From NCBI RefSeq assembly GCF_001653795.1, contig NZ_CP011514.1, positions 5,576,727-5,640,726 on the forward strand: DNA of 64,000 nt. Direction: 5' to 3'. Position numbers and translations under genes: made by a program. A model generated the notes under the pieces. It made no database searches, was not told where the DNA came from, and saw only the letters and a program-made list of their open reading frames with translations. Below, piece by piece: positions 10,146 through 18,531 of the stretch. Each line of letters opens with the position of its first letter. Position 1 is the stretch's first letter. Source of the stretch: Mitsuaria sp. 7 (GTDB taxonomy: Bacteria; Pseudomonadota; Gammaproteobacteria; Burkholderiales; Burkholderiaceae_C).

Positions 10146-10655
10146 ATGCTTTCCCTGGCCTCCGATGGCGCCGCACCGCGCCTGATCCGCGTGCATCAGA
10201 TTGATCCCCTTGCCTGGGCGCCGCTGCTTGCAGCGAGCGAGAGCGAGGGGCGGCAGATGCTGCGCCGTCTGATGGACGAATGGCGCAGCGGCGCCAACCG
10301 CTACGAGCAGCCCGGCGAGTCGCTGTGGGCCTGGCTCGATGCGAACGGGCAGGTCATCGCGGTGGGCGGGCTCAACGTCGAACCGCCGCCCGGACGCCCC
10401 GGCACCGGCCGCATGCGTCGCTTCTACGTGCATCCCGACTGGCGCGGTCACGGCTTTGCGAAGCGCCTCGTGAACGCGGTGCTTGCCAGTGCGCAGGGTC
10501 ACTTCAGCCGCTTGCACGTCAATTGCGAAGAAGCGGATTCAGCGACCTTCTGGACGCGTTGCGGCTTCGCGCCGATCGATGCAACCCTCGATCCCATCGA
10601 GCGTCCCGCGCGCTACACCCACGTGCGGCTGCTGCCGCAGTTCCAGGCCGCGTAA
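10146..10655 (+). CDS. GNAT family N-acetyltransferase
   Basis: A 169-residue single-domain acetyltransferase. The core motif MRRFYVHPDWRGHGFAKRLV is the acetyl-CoA-binding strand and pyrophosphate loop, followed by LHVNCEEADSATFWTRCGF, the typical last strand/helix. It is 115 bases after the caspase-like gene and convergent with the GST-like gene; the two ends are three bases apart. The substrate is unknown. Confidence 0.85.
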   Translation: MLSLASDGAAPRLIRVHQIDPLAWAPLLAASESEGRQMLRRLMDEWRSGANRYEQPGESLWAWLDANGQVIAVGGLNVEPPPGRPGTGRMRRFYVHPDWRGHGFAKRLVNAVLASAQGHFSRLHVNCEEADSATFWTRCGFAPIDATLDPIERPARYTHVRLLPQFQAA

Positions 10656-10657
10656 GG

Positions 10658-11338
10658 TCAGGCCGTCTTCGGCGGCCAGTGTTTCGCGCACACCTCGGCG
10701 ACGTGGGGCAGCGCTTCGATGCGCTGGAGCAGCGCGAAGAACTCCGGCCGATTCGCTTCCAGGTATTTCCTGGCCCCCGACCACTTCGACACGATCACGG
10801 CCATCGCGTCGAGCGCGCCTGGCTTGGCCCCGCTGAGCCAAGGTTGCCCGGGGAACATGTCCGCGAAGATCTCCCAGTGCTTGTGCAGGCGCGCCTTCGT
10901 GCCGGCGATGATGGCCTCGCGGTCGTCCTTGTCGGTGCGGGTCGAGTAGCGTGCCGGGTAGTCGATGATGCTGATGCAGCTGTAGCAGTTGGCCGCGATA
11001 TAGACGAGGCCGCGCAGGATCTGATCGCGATGGCGCTCGTCGCTGCCCAGCAGTCCCGCGTCGGGGAAACGCAGGCCGAGGTGCATCAGGATGGCGCCGC
11101 TCTCGGTGAGCACGGCATCGTCGGGCGTGTGCAGCGTCGGAATCTGCATCAGCGGATTGAGCGCACGCAGCGCGTCCTGCTCCGACGCGTTCTCCCACGA
11201 GGACGCATGCACGGTGCGGTACTCCTGGCCGCACCAGCGCAGGCCGATCTCGACGATCGCCGAGCCGGAGCCTTGCGTGCCGTAGAGGACGTAGCCGTCG
11301 TTGGATGTCGAGGTGGAAGCCGAGGGGGAGGCGGTCAT
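10658..11338 (-). CDS. Glutathione S-transferase family protein
   Basis: A 226-residue protein with an N-terminal thioredoxin-like domain (about 12-90, LYGTQGSGSAIVEIGLRWCG, then IPTLHTPDDAVLTESGAILMHL, the Pro-rich glutathione loop and ESxAI motif) and an all-helical C-terminal domain ending at about 215. The ATG at 11338 is preferred because it follows a GGAG site and begins just before the domain. A role in glutathione conjugation or reduction of organic substrates follows from the family; the substrate is not deducible. Confidence 0.88.
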   Translation of the reverse strand: MTASPSASTSTSNDGYVLYGTQGSGSAIVEIGLRWCGQEYRTVHASSWENASEQDALRALNPLMQIPTLHTPDDAVLTESGAILMHLGLRFPDAGLLGSDERHRDQILRGLVYIAANCYSCISIIDYPARYSTRTDKDDREAIIAGTKARLHKHWEIFADMFPGQPWLSGAKPGALDAMAVIVSKWSGARKYLEANRPEFFALLQRIEALPHVAEVCAKHWPPKTA

Positions 11339-11381
11339 CACGATCTCCGCGAAAGAGGAGCGGAGAGTGTAGGAGCGTCGA

Positions 11382-12500
11382 TCAGCGCTCGAAGAACCGC
11401 ATCCGCTCTTCGTCCGCCGGATGCGAGTTGAACGCGATGCGCAGCAGCTCGCCCGCGCCGGCCTTGGCCTGTTCGCCGATGTCGCGGCCGAGGCTGTGAG
11501 GTTCGGAGGCGCGCTCGGCACGCGCTTGGGCGGAGCGCTTCGAGCGCCATTCGCCGATGCGCTCGAACAGCGCCAGCATGGCCCGCGGCGACCGGCCGCT
11601 GTCGATCAGCAGCCGCTTCGCCTGCGCATCGGCCGCGCGCTCGAAGTCGCGCGAGTAGCTCGCCTGCATCAACACCGCCGGCGCACCCGCGAGCAGGCTC
11701 GAGAAATCGCCCACGGCGAAGCCCAGCAGTCCGCCCATCAGGCTCGCACGCATCGTCAGCCGCAGGCCATGCTGCTCTCGCACGTGGCCGAGTTCATGCG
11801 CCAGCACGCCGAGCACCGCATCGGGCTCGTCGCCGAGCAGATGCAGCAGTTCATCGGTGACGACGATGTGCCCGCCGGGCAGCGCGAACGCGTTCGGACC
11901 GACGCTTGGACCGGCGTCGCGGAAGTGCAGCTCGTAGGCCGTCGATTCGCCGGGCTGGCTCGCGACCATCGCGGCGAAGCGCTCCCGCCACTGCTGCTGA
12001 TCGCGCGTCGGCGTCTTGCTCGGCTTGAGCAGCAGATGGTCGATCTGTTCCATCGAGCCGTCGCCGATCGACTGCTCGATCGCCGCGGGCAGGTGGCGCG
12101 CGATCAGGTCCGCGGCAGCGGGCACGCCCCAGTGCCAGGTCGCGCCACCGGCGGCCACGACCACGGCCAGCGCCACGATCGAATGCTTCCAGCTGGAGAA
12201 CCACCGCACCGCGAGTCCGCCGCCCAGCCCGCGGCCCTGCGTCGAGGCGTCGGCCCAGGCGTCCCAGTCGGCGGCGTCCTTGGCCATCAGCACGCCCCCG
12301 TCGGGCAACTGCGCCTGGCGCTGCCCGTGGCGGGTGCGCTCCGGCCATTGCACGTGGCGGATCGGATAGCGGCGTTCGACGCCCTCCAGCCCCTGGTCGT
12401 GGACGACCAGCTGGTCGCGCTCCAGCCACAACCGGACTGGCCGCGCGCGGGCGCTGCGGCCGTCGAACCAGTCCGCGTGGAGGGTCGCCGCGTCCGGCAT
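11382..12500 (-). CDS. M48 family zinc metalloprotease, membrane-anchored
   Basis: A 372-residue predicted metallopeptidase. The N-terminal 95 residues are a cytoplasmic-looking domain, followed by one membrane segment (about 108-125). The peptidase domain has HELGHVREQHG (zinc ligands His 235 and 239) and a downstream glutamate in SRDFERAADAQA, the third zinc ligand of M48. The ATG at 12500 overlaps the stop of the upstream DUF898 gene (TGATG), so the two are probably translated together. Family members act in envelope protein quality control; no target is evident. Confidence 0.88.
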   Translation of the reverse strand: MPDAATLHADWFDGRSARARPVRLWLERDQLVVHDQGLEGVERRYPIRHVQWPERTRHGQRQAQLPDGGVLMAKDAADWDAWADASTQGRGLGGGLAVRWFSSWKHSIVALAVVVAAGGATWHWGVPAAADLIARHLPAAIEQSIGDGSMEQIDHLLLKPSKTPTRDQQQWRERFAAMVASQPGESTAYELHFRDAGPSVGPNAFALPGGHIVVTDELLHLLGDEPDAVLGVLAHELGHVREQHGLRLTMRASLMGGLLGFAVGDFSSLLAGAPAVLMQASYSRDFERAADAQAKRLLIDSGRSPRAMLALFERIGEWRSKRSAQARAERASEPHSLGRDIGEQAKAGAGELLRIAFNSHPADEERMRFFER

Positions 12501-13693
12501 CACAGCCCCATGTCGATGCCGAAGAAGTCGCCCGCGAGATCGCCCGCGGCGTCCTGCGAAGCGTTCTCCTGGCCGGCCAGCCAGGTCTCGGGATCGCCGT
12601 CCATCGTGAGGCTCACGGCCTCCAGCCGCATGCGCGCGGTGTGGACCGCGGCGAACGGGCGATACAGGCCGAGGGTCAGCGCGGTCAGCAGCCAGTTCTT
12701 CAGCGTGAGCCCGGCCAGCGCGCCGAAGCGCAGTTGGCTGGTGAAGGACAGGTCATCGGTCGTCGTGCGGTTCCAGAGCAGGTTCTGGAAGCGTGCCGTG
12801 AAGAACGGTCCGACCAGCGCGAAGAGCAGGAGGTAGGTCAATCCGAACGACACGAACGCCGAGATCATGGTCAGGATCCGGGACCCGAGCAGGGCGCTCG
12901 CCCCCGAGATCGCCATCGCCACCAGGATCCCCACCACCAGCACGAGCAGCCCGATGCCGGCGCCTTTGAGGCACAGCCAGTACACGCTGCCGGCGCCCAG
13001 GCTCAACTCGCCCTGCTGCGCGGCGATGCGGTAGCCGTTGTGCTGGTAACGCTTGGCCGCCGCGACGATCCACGGCATCACCAGCGCCATGCCGAGGACG
13101 GCCAGCAGCACCAGGACCTCGACCGGCCCGAAGCGCGGCTTGCCGTGGAGCAGCAGCCCGGCCGGGCCGCCGATCGCCTGGGCCGCCAGCACCACGCCGG
13201 AGAGGATCCAGACCGGCAGCGCCGGGGCGTAGGCGCCCTGGAGCGTGCCGACGAAGCCGAAGCGCAGGCCGCGCCAGCCGGTATTGCCCAGCCGGAACTG
13301 CATGCCCGCGCGCCACAGCGCCGGCCAGATCGCGGCCATCACGACGAAGGCCACCAGGCCCGCCATCGGCGAGAAGTGGCCCGCCGCCGAGTACGTGCCC
13401 ATCAGCACCAGCAGCAGCACATGGCCGCGGAACATCTTCCACGGATCGCCGTGGAAGGTGAGCGCATGGCCGTCGATCACCGTGTTGGCGTAGAAGTAGC
13501 GGATGCGCCGCGCCTTCGCGAACGGCCAGTACAGGCTGGCCGTGACGATCGTCAACAGCAGGTTGACGATCCAGATCCGGAAGTATTCGCTGCCCGACCC
13601 GGTGAACCGGATCTCCAACTTGCGCTTGCGGTACTCCGACAGCGGCCACCCGGTCAAACCGCCGGTCGCCGCTTCCTCCTCGTGCTGTCGCAT
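12500..13693 (-). CDS. YjgN/DUF898 family multi-pass membrane protein
   Basis: A 397-residue inner-membrane protein matching the YjgN (DUF898) pattern: FTGSGSEYFRIWIVNLLLTIVT and YWPFAKARRIRYFY near the N-terminus, then several hydrophobic segments and internal repetition of the WRTL/YRPFA-type element (NWLLTALTLGLYRPFAAVHTARMR). Function of the family is unknown. It is transcribed leftward with the M48 peptidase, with which it overlaps. This pairing suggests a membrane-protease/partner unit. Confidence 0.85.
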   Translation of the reverse strand: MRQHEEEAATGGLTGWPLSEYRKRKLEIRFTGSGSEYFRIWIVNLLLTIVTASLYWPFAKARRIRYFYANTVIDGHALTFHGDPWKMFRGHVLLLVLMGTYSAAGHFSPMAGLVAFVVMAAIWPALWRAGMQFRLGNTGWRGLRFGFVGTLQGAYAPALPVWILSGVVLAAQAIGGPAGLLLHGKPRFGPVEVLVLLAVLGMALVMPWIVAAAKRYQHNGYRIAAQQGELSLGAGSVYWLCLKGAGIGLLVLVVGILVAMAISGASALLGSRILTMISAFVSFGLTYLLLFALVGPFFTARFQNLLWNRTTTDDLSFTSQLRFGALAGLTLKNWLLTALTLGLYRPFAAVHTARMRLEAVSLTMDGDPETWLAGQENASQDAAGDLAGDFFGIDMGL

Positions 13694-13936
13694 GATTCCC
13701 TCTCTCTGACGCTGTCGTTGTGGTTGTCGCTCTCAAGGAGCCGATCTGTGCTGTGGGCGCACTGATTGCCTGTGCGTCCCCGTCGGCCCCCTCGGCCGCG
13801 ACCCCGCATCCAGGCGGGGCGGGCGGGAGTGTGCGTCACCGGCGCAGGGGACGGCAATACACCCAAATGAGGGCGGCGCCACTGTCGCGTCCGGGAGTCA
13901 GTCCCGGGAGTCGACTCGCTAGAATCCCCCGACACC

Positions 13937-14569
13937 ATGAAGCTCATCGGATCCCTCACCAGCCCCTACGTCCGCAAGGTCCGCGTCGTCATGGCGGAAA
14001 AGAAGCTCGACTACCAGTTCGAGCTGGAAGACGTCTGGGGCAGCGACAACATCCTCAAGATCAATCCGCTCGGCAAGGTGCCGTGCCTGGTCATGGAGGG
14101 TCAGGACTCGATCACGGGCGCGGTGTTCGATTCGCGCGTCATCGTGGAGTACGTCGACACGCTGTCGCCGGTGGGCCGCATGATCCCGGAGCGGGGTCGC
14201 GAGCGTTGCGAGGTGCGCACCTGGGAGGCGCTGGCCGACGGCCTGATCGACGCCTGCGTCGCGGCGCGCCTGGAGCACACCTGGTCCGGCCGCGCGCCGG
14301 GCGAGCGCAGCGAGGCCTGGGTGGAGCGTCAGATGAACAAGGTCCTGGCCTCGCTGCAGGCGATGGCCAACGGGCTGGGCGAGAAGAACTGGTGCTCGGG
14401 CAACCACTTCACGCTGGCCGACATCGCCCTGGGCTGCGCGCTGGGCTACCTGGACTTCCGCTTTGCCCAGATCGACTGGCGCGCGGCGCACCCCAACCTG
14501 GCCAAGCACTTCGACAAGCTCATGACCCGTCAGAGCTTCCAGGACACGGTGCCGCCCGCGAACGCCTGA
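13937..14569 (+). CDS. Glutathione S-transferase family protein (YibF-like)
   Basis: A 210-residue cytosolic protein. The N-terminal thioredoxin-like domain begins MKLIGSLTSPYVRKVRVVMAEK, typical of the YibF/stringent-starvation-like GST group, with NPLGKVPCLVM and DSRVIVEYVD as glutathione-binding elements. The C-terminal helical domain includes FTLADIALGCALGYLDFR, the conserved N-capping box. It is monocistronic, with promoter sequence presumably in the 243-base gap shared with the divergent DUF898 gene. Substrate unknown. Confidence 0.9.
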   Translation: MKLIGSLTSPYVRKVRVVMAEKKLDYQFELEDVWGSDNILKINPLGKVPCLVMEGQDSITGAVFDSRVIVEYVDTLSPVGRMIPERGRERCEVRTWEALADGLIDACVAARLEHTWSGRAPGERSEAWVERQMNKVLASLQAMANGLGEKNWCSGNHFTLADIALGCALGYLDFRFAQIDWRAAHPNLAKHFDKLMTRQSFQDTVPPANA

Positions 14570-14745
14570 CCTGACTGATCCGGCCCGGCCGGGGCCAGGC
14601 CATGCCACCCCACGGGCCTCCCTCCGATGGGCGGGCGCGCCACTGACTTCCCGCCGGACCGCTCGAACGGGCCCACAATCGCCCGATACCGGCTCGACAT
14701 CCGAGCCGGTCTGGACATTCCTTTGACGGATCCCGGGAGGATTGG

Positions 14746-16617
14746 ATGGGTGTGAAGCGAGCGTTGGCGCCGGTCGGGCGCTTTTTCGGTGGCGTGTGGT
14801 GGTTCCTGAACGGCACGCGGCGCGTGGTGTTCACGCTGCTGTTCTGGGTGATCCTGATCGCCCTGATCTGGGCCGCGGTGCACGGCGGCAAGCCGCTGCA
14901 GGACAAGACGACGCTCGTGCTCGACATCCGCGGCGATGTCGTCGAGCAGTTCTCCGGCTCGCCGCGCGACCAGGCGATCGCGCAGATCAAGGGCGAGGCC
15001 CGCGCGCAGACCCGCTTGCGCGACATCCTGCGGGCGCTGGACGCCGCGGCCAAGGACGACCACATCGTGCAGGTCGTGCTGAACCTGGACCAGTTCGGCG
15101 GCGCCACGCCGGCCGCGCTGCATGAGATCGAAGCCGCGCTGACCCGCTTCAAGGCGAGCAAGAAGCCGGTGGTGGCCGCCGGGCTGGCCTTCGACCAGCG
15201 CGCGTACTACCTGGCCGCGCAGGCCACCGAGGTCTACATCCACCCGATGGGCGGCGTGATGATCGAGGGCTACGGCCGCTACCGCAACTACTACAAGGAC
15301 GCGCTGGACCGCGTGGGCATCACGCCCAACGTGCTGCGTGTCGGCACCTACAAGAACGCGGTCGAGCCCTACTTCGCCAACGGTCCGTCGCCCGCGACGC
15401 TGGAGGCGGAAGGCTATCTGTACGACGAGCTGTGGGCGCGGTACCAGACCGCGATCGAGACGGCCCGCAAGCTGCCGAAGGGGTCGGTGCAGCGCGCGAT
15501 CGACGAGCTGCCGCAACGGCTGAAGGCCGCCGGTGGCGATCCCGCCAAGCTGACGCTGGCCGAGAAGCTGGTCGACGGCCTGAAGACCGAGGACGAGGTC
15601 GAGGCGCTGCTCGAGAAGCGCGGCGCCAAGGACGAGAAGCGCCTGCGCCAGATCAACCTGGGCGCCTATGTCGCGCAACTGCCGCCCAAGCTGCCCAAGC
15701 CCGAGGGGCAGGTCGGCGTGATCGTGGCCGAAGGCGAGATCGTCGACGGCAGCGCCGGTCCGGGCAAGATCGGCGGCGAGTCGATGTCCAAGCTGATCCG
15801 CCAGGCGCGCGAGGACGACAAGGTCAAGGCCGTCGTGCTGCGCGTGAACTCGCCGGGCGGCAGCGCGTTCGCTTCCGAGCTGGTGCGTCGCGAGCTGGAA
15901 CTCACGCGCGCGGTCGGCAAGCCGGTCGTCGTGTCCATGGGCGGCGTGGCGGCGTCGGGCGGGTACTGGATCTCGATGTCGGCGGACGAGGTGATCGCCG
16001 ACGCATCGACGATCACGGGCTCGATCGGCGTGTTCGGCATGCTGCCCACCGGCGAGAAGCTGCTGGACAAGCTGTCGATCCACACCGGCGGCTACACGAC
16101 GACCTGGCTGGCCAACGGCTATGACCCGCGCCGTCCGCTGGATCCGCGCATGGCGCAGGTGGTGCAGTCCTCGATCGAGCACATCTACGCGGACTTCACC
16201 GGCAAGGCGGCGCAGGCGCGCAAGAAGTCCTCGCAGCAGATCGACGCCGTCGGCCAGGGCCGCGTGTGGACCGGCTCGCAGGCGCTGGAGCGCGGACTGG
16301 TCGACAGAACCGGCCTGCTGTCCGACGCGATCGCCAGCGCGGCCAAGCGCGCCAAGCTCGGCGACGAGCCGACGGTGCGTTACGTCGAGCCTGACCGCAG
16401 CGCCTTCGACCGTCTGCTGACGAGCATGGGCGACGCGGCGGCGCCGTCGTTGCGCGGCATGGTCATGCACGCGCTGGGCGGCATTCCGGCGGTGCCGGCA
16501 CCGCTGCGCGAGGCGCAGGTCGACATCACCTGGCTGGCCGAGCAGGCCGAGGCCGGTCCGGCGGGATCGAAGCCGCCGGTGCGCGCGATCGTGCACTGCC
16601 TCTGTACCGCGCCGTAG
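14746..16617 (+). CDS. sppA: Signal peptide peptidase SppA, 67K type (S49)
   Basis: Membrane-bound serine protease that degrades cleaved signal peptides. The 623-residue length matches the tandem-domain SppA of proteobacteria. One N-terminal membrane segment (about 27-47) is followed by two S49 domains. The catalytic Lys is seen at 203 in GTYKNAVEP in the first domain and the Ser nucleophile at 404 in GGVAASGGYW in the second, close to the E. coli positions. A strong GGGAGG at 14735-14740 fixes the start. The C-terminal tail has two Cys residues (HCLC) of unknown meaning. Confidence 0.95.
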   Translation: MGVKRALAPVGRFFGGVWWFLNGTRRVVFTLLFWVILIALIWAAVHGGKPLQDKTTLVLDIRGDVVEQFSGSPRDQAIAQIKGEARAQTRLRDILRALDAAAKDDHIVQVVLNLDQFGGATPAALHEIEAALTRFKASKKPVVAAGLAFDQRAYYLAAQATEVYIHPMGGVMIEGYGRYRNYYKDALDRVGITPNVLRVGTYKNAVEPYFANGPSPATLEAEGYLYDELWARYQTAIETARKLPKGSVQRAIDELPQRLKAAGGDPAKLTLAEKLVDGLKTEDEVEALLEKRGAKDEKRLRQINLGAYVAQLPPKLPKPEGQVGVIVAEGEIVDGSAGPGKIGGESMSKLIRQAREDDKVKAVVLRVNSPGGSAFASELVRRELELTRAVGKPVVVSMGGVAASGGYWISMSADEVIADASTITGSIGVFGMLPTGEKLLDKLSIHTGGYTTTWLANGYDPRRPLDPRMAQVVQSSIEHIYADFTGKAAQARKKSSQQIDAVGQGRVWTGSQALERGLVDRTGLLSDAIASAAKRAKLGDEPTVRYVEPDRSAFDRLLTSMGDAAAPSLRGMVMHALGGIPAVPAPLREAQVDITWLAEQAEAGPAGSKPPVRAIVHCLCTAP

Positions 16618-16632
16618 CTATACTTCCCCCGA

Positions 16633-16685
16633 TGGCGCCGATTTGTCCGGCTTGCGGGCGCCCAAGAAATGCAGCTAAAGAGGGA
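16633..16685 (+). promoter_or_regulatory. SAM-II (SAM-alpha) riboswitch aptamer
   Basis: The segment follows the compact SAM-II pseudoknot consensus almost base for base: a P1 stem GGCGCC (16634-16639) pairing with GGCGCC (16657-16662), the loop GATTTG, CCGGCTTGC, then AAGAAATGCAGCTAAAGAGGG at the 3' side. The invariant GATTT, TTGC, AAAT and GCTAAA elements known from the metX-associated aptamer are all present. It lies 75 bases before metX, the first committed methionine gene, so binding of S-adenosylmethionine should lower metX-metW expression. Confidence 0.85.
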
Positions 16686-16705
16686 CACCCGATCCACGGA
16701 TCGAG

Positions 16706-16749
16706 ACCCGGTGTTCCGCTTCAAGCAGCGGCGCCGGGTTTTGTTTTTT
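16706..16749 (+). terminator. Intrinsic terminator acting as the riboswitch expression platform
   Basis: Stem CCCGG...CCGGG with inner arms CCGCT/AGCGG, followed by TTTTGTTTTTT, all before the metX start. An alternative hairpin (ACACC at 16685-16689 with GGTGT at 16710-16714) would disrupt its left arm and could be the antiterminator. This makes transcriptional attenuation the likely mode. Confidence 0.8.
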
Positions 16750-16759
16750 GGGGTGTTCC

Positions 16760-17950
16760 ATGGGATCTGTCGGTGACGTCACACCGCAGCGGCTGTTGTT
16801 CGATGAGCCGCTGATCTTGCGCAGCGGCGCCCGCATCGTCGGGTACGAGTTGATGGTCGAGACCTACGGCCGGCTCAACGAGGACAAGTCCAACGCGGTC
16901 CTCGTGTGCCATGCGCTCAATGCCAGCCACCACGTGGCCGGCACGCATGCCGACGTCGAGAAGAGCGAGGGCTGGTGGGACAACCTCATCGGTCCCGGCA
17001 AGCCGCTGGACACGGACCGCTTCTTCGTCATCGGCATCAACAACCTGGGCTCGTGCTTCGGCTCGACGGGGCCGATGCATCTGAACCCGGAGACGGGCCG
17101 CGTGTACGGCAAGGACTTCCCCGTCGTCACCGTGCAGGACTGGGTCGATGCGCAGGCGCGCGTGCTGGACCGGTTCGGCATCCAGAAGCTGGCGGCGGTG
17201 CTGGGCGGCTCGCTGGGCGGGATGCAGGCGCTGGACTGGTCGCTGCGGTATCCGGAGCGCATGCGCCACTGCATCGCGGTGGCGACGGCGCCCAACCTGT
17301 CGGCGCAGAACATCGCGTTCAACGAGGTCGCCCGACGGGCCATCATCACCGACCCCGAGTTCCACGACGGCTTCTTCTACGAGCACGGCGTGGTGCCCCG
17401 CCGGGGGCTGCGGGTGGCACGGATGATCGGCCACATCACCTACCTGAGCGACGACGTGATGGAGGAGAAGTTCGGCCGCCAGATGCGTTCGGCGGAGCTG
17501 GGGTATTCGACCTCGGACATCGAGTTCCAGATCGAGAGCTACCTGCGCTACCAGGGCGACAAGTTCAGCGAGTATTTCGACGCCAACACCTACCTGCTCA
17601 TCACGCGGGCGCTGGACTACTTCGACCCGGCGCGCGAGCACGGCGGCGACCTGAGCCGCACCTTCGCCACGGCGCTGTGCAAGTTCCTGGTCGTGAGTTT
17701 CACGACCGACTGGCGCTTCTCGCCGGCGCGTTCGCGCGAGATCGTCAAGGCGCTGCTCGACAACAGGCGCGACGTGTCCTACGCGGAGATCGACGCGCCG
17801 CACGGCCACGATGCGTTCCTGCTCGAGGATCCGCGCTATCACGGCGTGCTGCGCGCGTACTTCGACCGCATCGCCAAGGAGCATGAGAAGTCCTTGCCGG
17901 GGGCCGCCGGCGCGCCCGTGTCGCATCGCCTGGCGGGGGTGTCGGTATGA
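16760..17950 (+). CDS. metX: Homoserine O-acyltransferase MetX (probably succinyl-specific)
   Basis: Activates homoserine with an acyl-CoA for methionine synthesis. The 396-residue alpha/beta-hydrolase-fold enzyme shows the [10 protein letters not shown] nucleophile elbow (Ser 151), Asp 317 in TTDWRFSP and His 350 in HGHDAFL. Burkholderiales MetX enzymes are generally classed as homoserine O-succinyltransferases, but the acyl donor is not proven by what can be read here. The ATG at 16760 is chosen because the earlier in-frame TTG lies inside the terminator tail. It overlaps metW by four bases (ATGA), and MetX/MetW are known to work together. Regulation is by the SAM-II riboswitch upstream. 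Confidence 0.95.
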   Translation: MGSVGDVTPQRLLFDEPLILRSGARIVGYELMVETYGRLNEDKSNAVLVCHALNASHHVAGTHADVEKSEGWWDNLIGPGKPLDTDRFFVIGINNLGSCFGSTGPMHLNPETGRVYGKDFPVVTVQDWVDAQARVLDRFGIQKLAAVLGGSLGGMQALDWSLRYPERMRHCIAVATAPNLSAQNIAFNEVARRAIITDPEFHDGFFYEHGVVPRRGLRVARMIGHITYLSDDVMEEKFGRQMRSAELGYSTSDIEFQIESYLRYQGDKFSEYFDANTYLLITRALDYFDPAREHGGDLSRTFATALCKFLVVSFTTDWRFSPARSREIVKALLDNRRDVSYAEIDAPHGHDAFLLEDPRYHGVLRAYFDRIAKEHEKSLPGAAGAPVSHRLAGVSV

Positions 17951-18531
17951 GCGATCGCGCGGTGATGGACATGATCGCGGAGCTGGTCCCGGCCGGCTCG
18001 CGCGTGCTCGATCTGGGCTGCGGCACCGGCGAGCTGCTGGCGCATCTGCAGGCGACGAAGGGCTGCACCGGTTACGGTGTCGAGCTCGACGATGCGAACG
18101 TGCTCGCCTGCGCGCAGCGCGGCGTGAACGTGATCCAGCTCAACCTGGAAGAGGGCCTGGCGATCTTCGAGGACCAGAGCTTCGACGTCGTGCTGCAGCT
18201 GGAGACGCTGCAGAACCTGCGCAACACCGAGGCCATGCTGCGCGAGACCGCGCGCGTGGGTCGGATGGGCGTCGTCAGCTTCCCCAACTTCGCGCACTGG
18301 CCGAACCGGCTGCAGATCCTCGCGGGCCGCATGCCGGTGACGCGGGTGCTGCCCTACCAGTGGTACGACACGCCCAACATCCGCGTCGGCACCTACGCCG
18401 ACTTCCAGATCCTGGCGCGCAAGTGCGGGCTGCGGGTGCTGGACAGCTTCGGCGTGCAGGAGAGCCGCCAGGTCCGCGTGATGCCGAACCTGATGGCGAG
18501 CATGGCGGTGTTCAAGTTCGATCGGGATTGA
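17947..18531 (+). CDS. metW: MetW, methionine biosynthesis partner protein
   Basis: A 194-residue class I methyltransferase-fold protein required with MetX for homoserine acylation in several proteobacteria. The SAM-binding motif [15 protein letters not shown] lies at about 19-33, followed by GYGVELDD. The tail motifs [20 protein letters not shown] are typical of MetW. It begins inside the metX stop (ATGA) and ends convergent with the TPR protein gene; the two coding ends overlap by about 20 bases. Confidence 0.93.
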   Translation: MSDRAVMDMIAELVPAGSRVLDLGCGTGELLAHLQATKGCTGYGVELDDANVLACAQRGVNVIQLNLEEGLAIFEDQSFDVVLQLETLQNLRNTEAMLRETARVGRMGVVSFPNFAHWPNRLQILAGRMPVTRVLPYQWYDTPNIRVGTYADFQILARKCGLRVLDSFGVQESRQVRVMPNLMASMAVFKFDRD

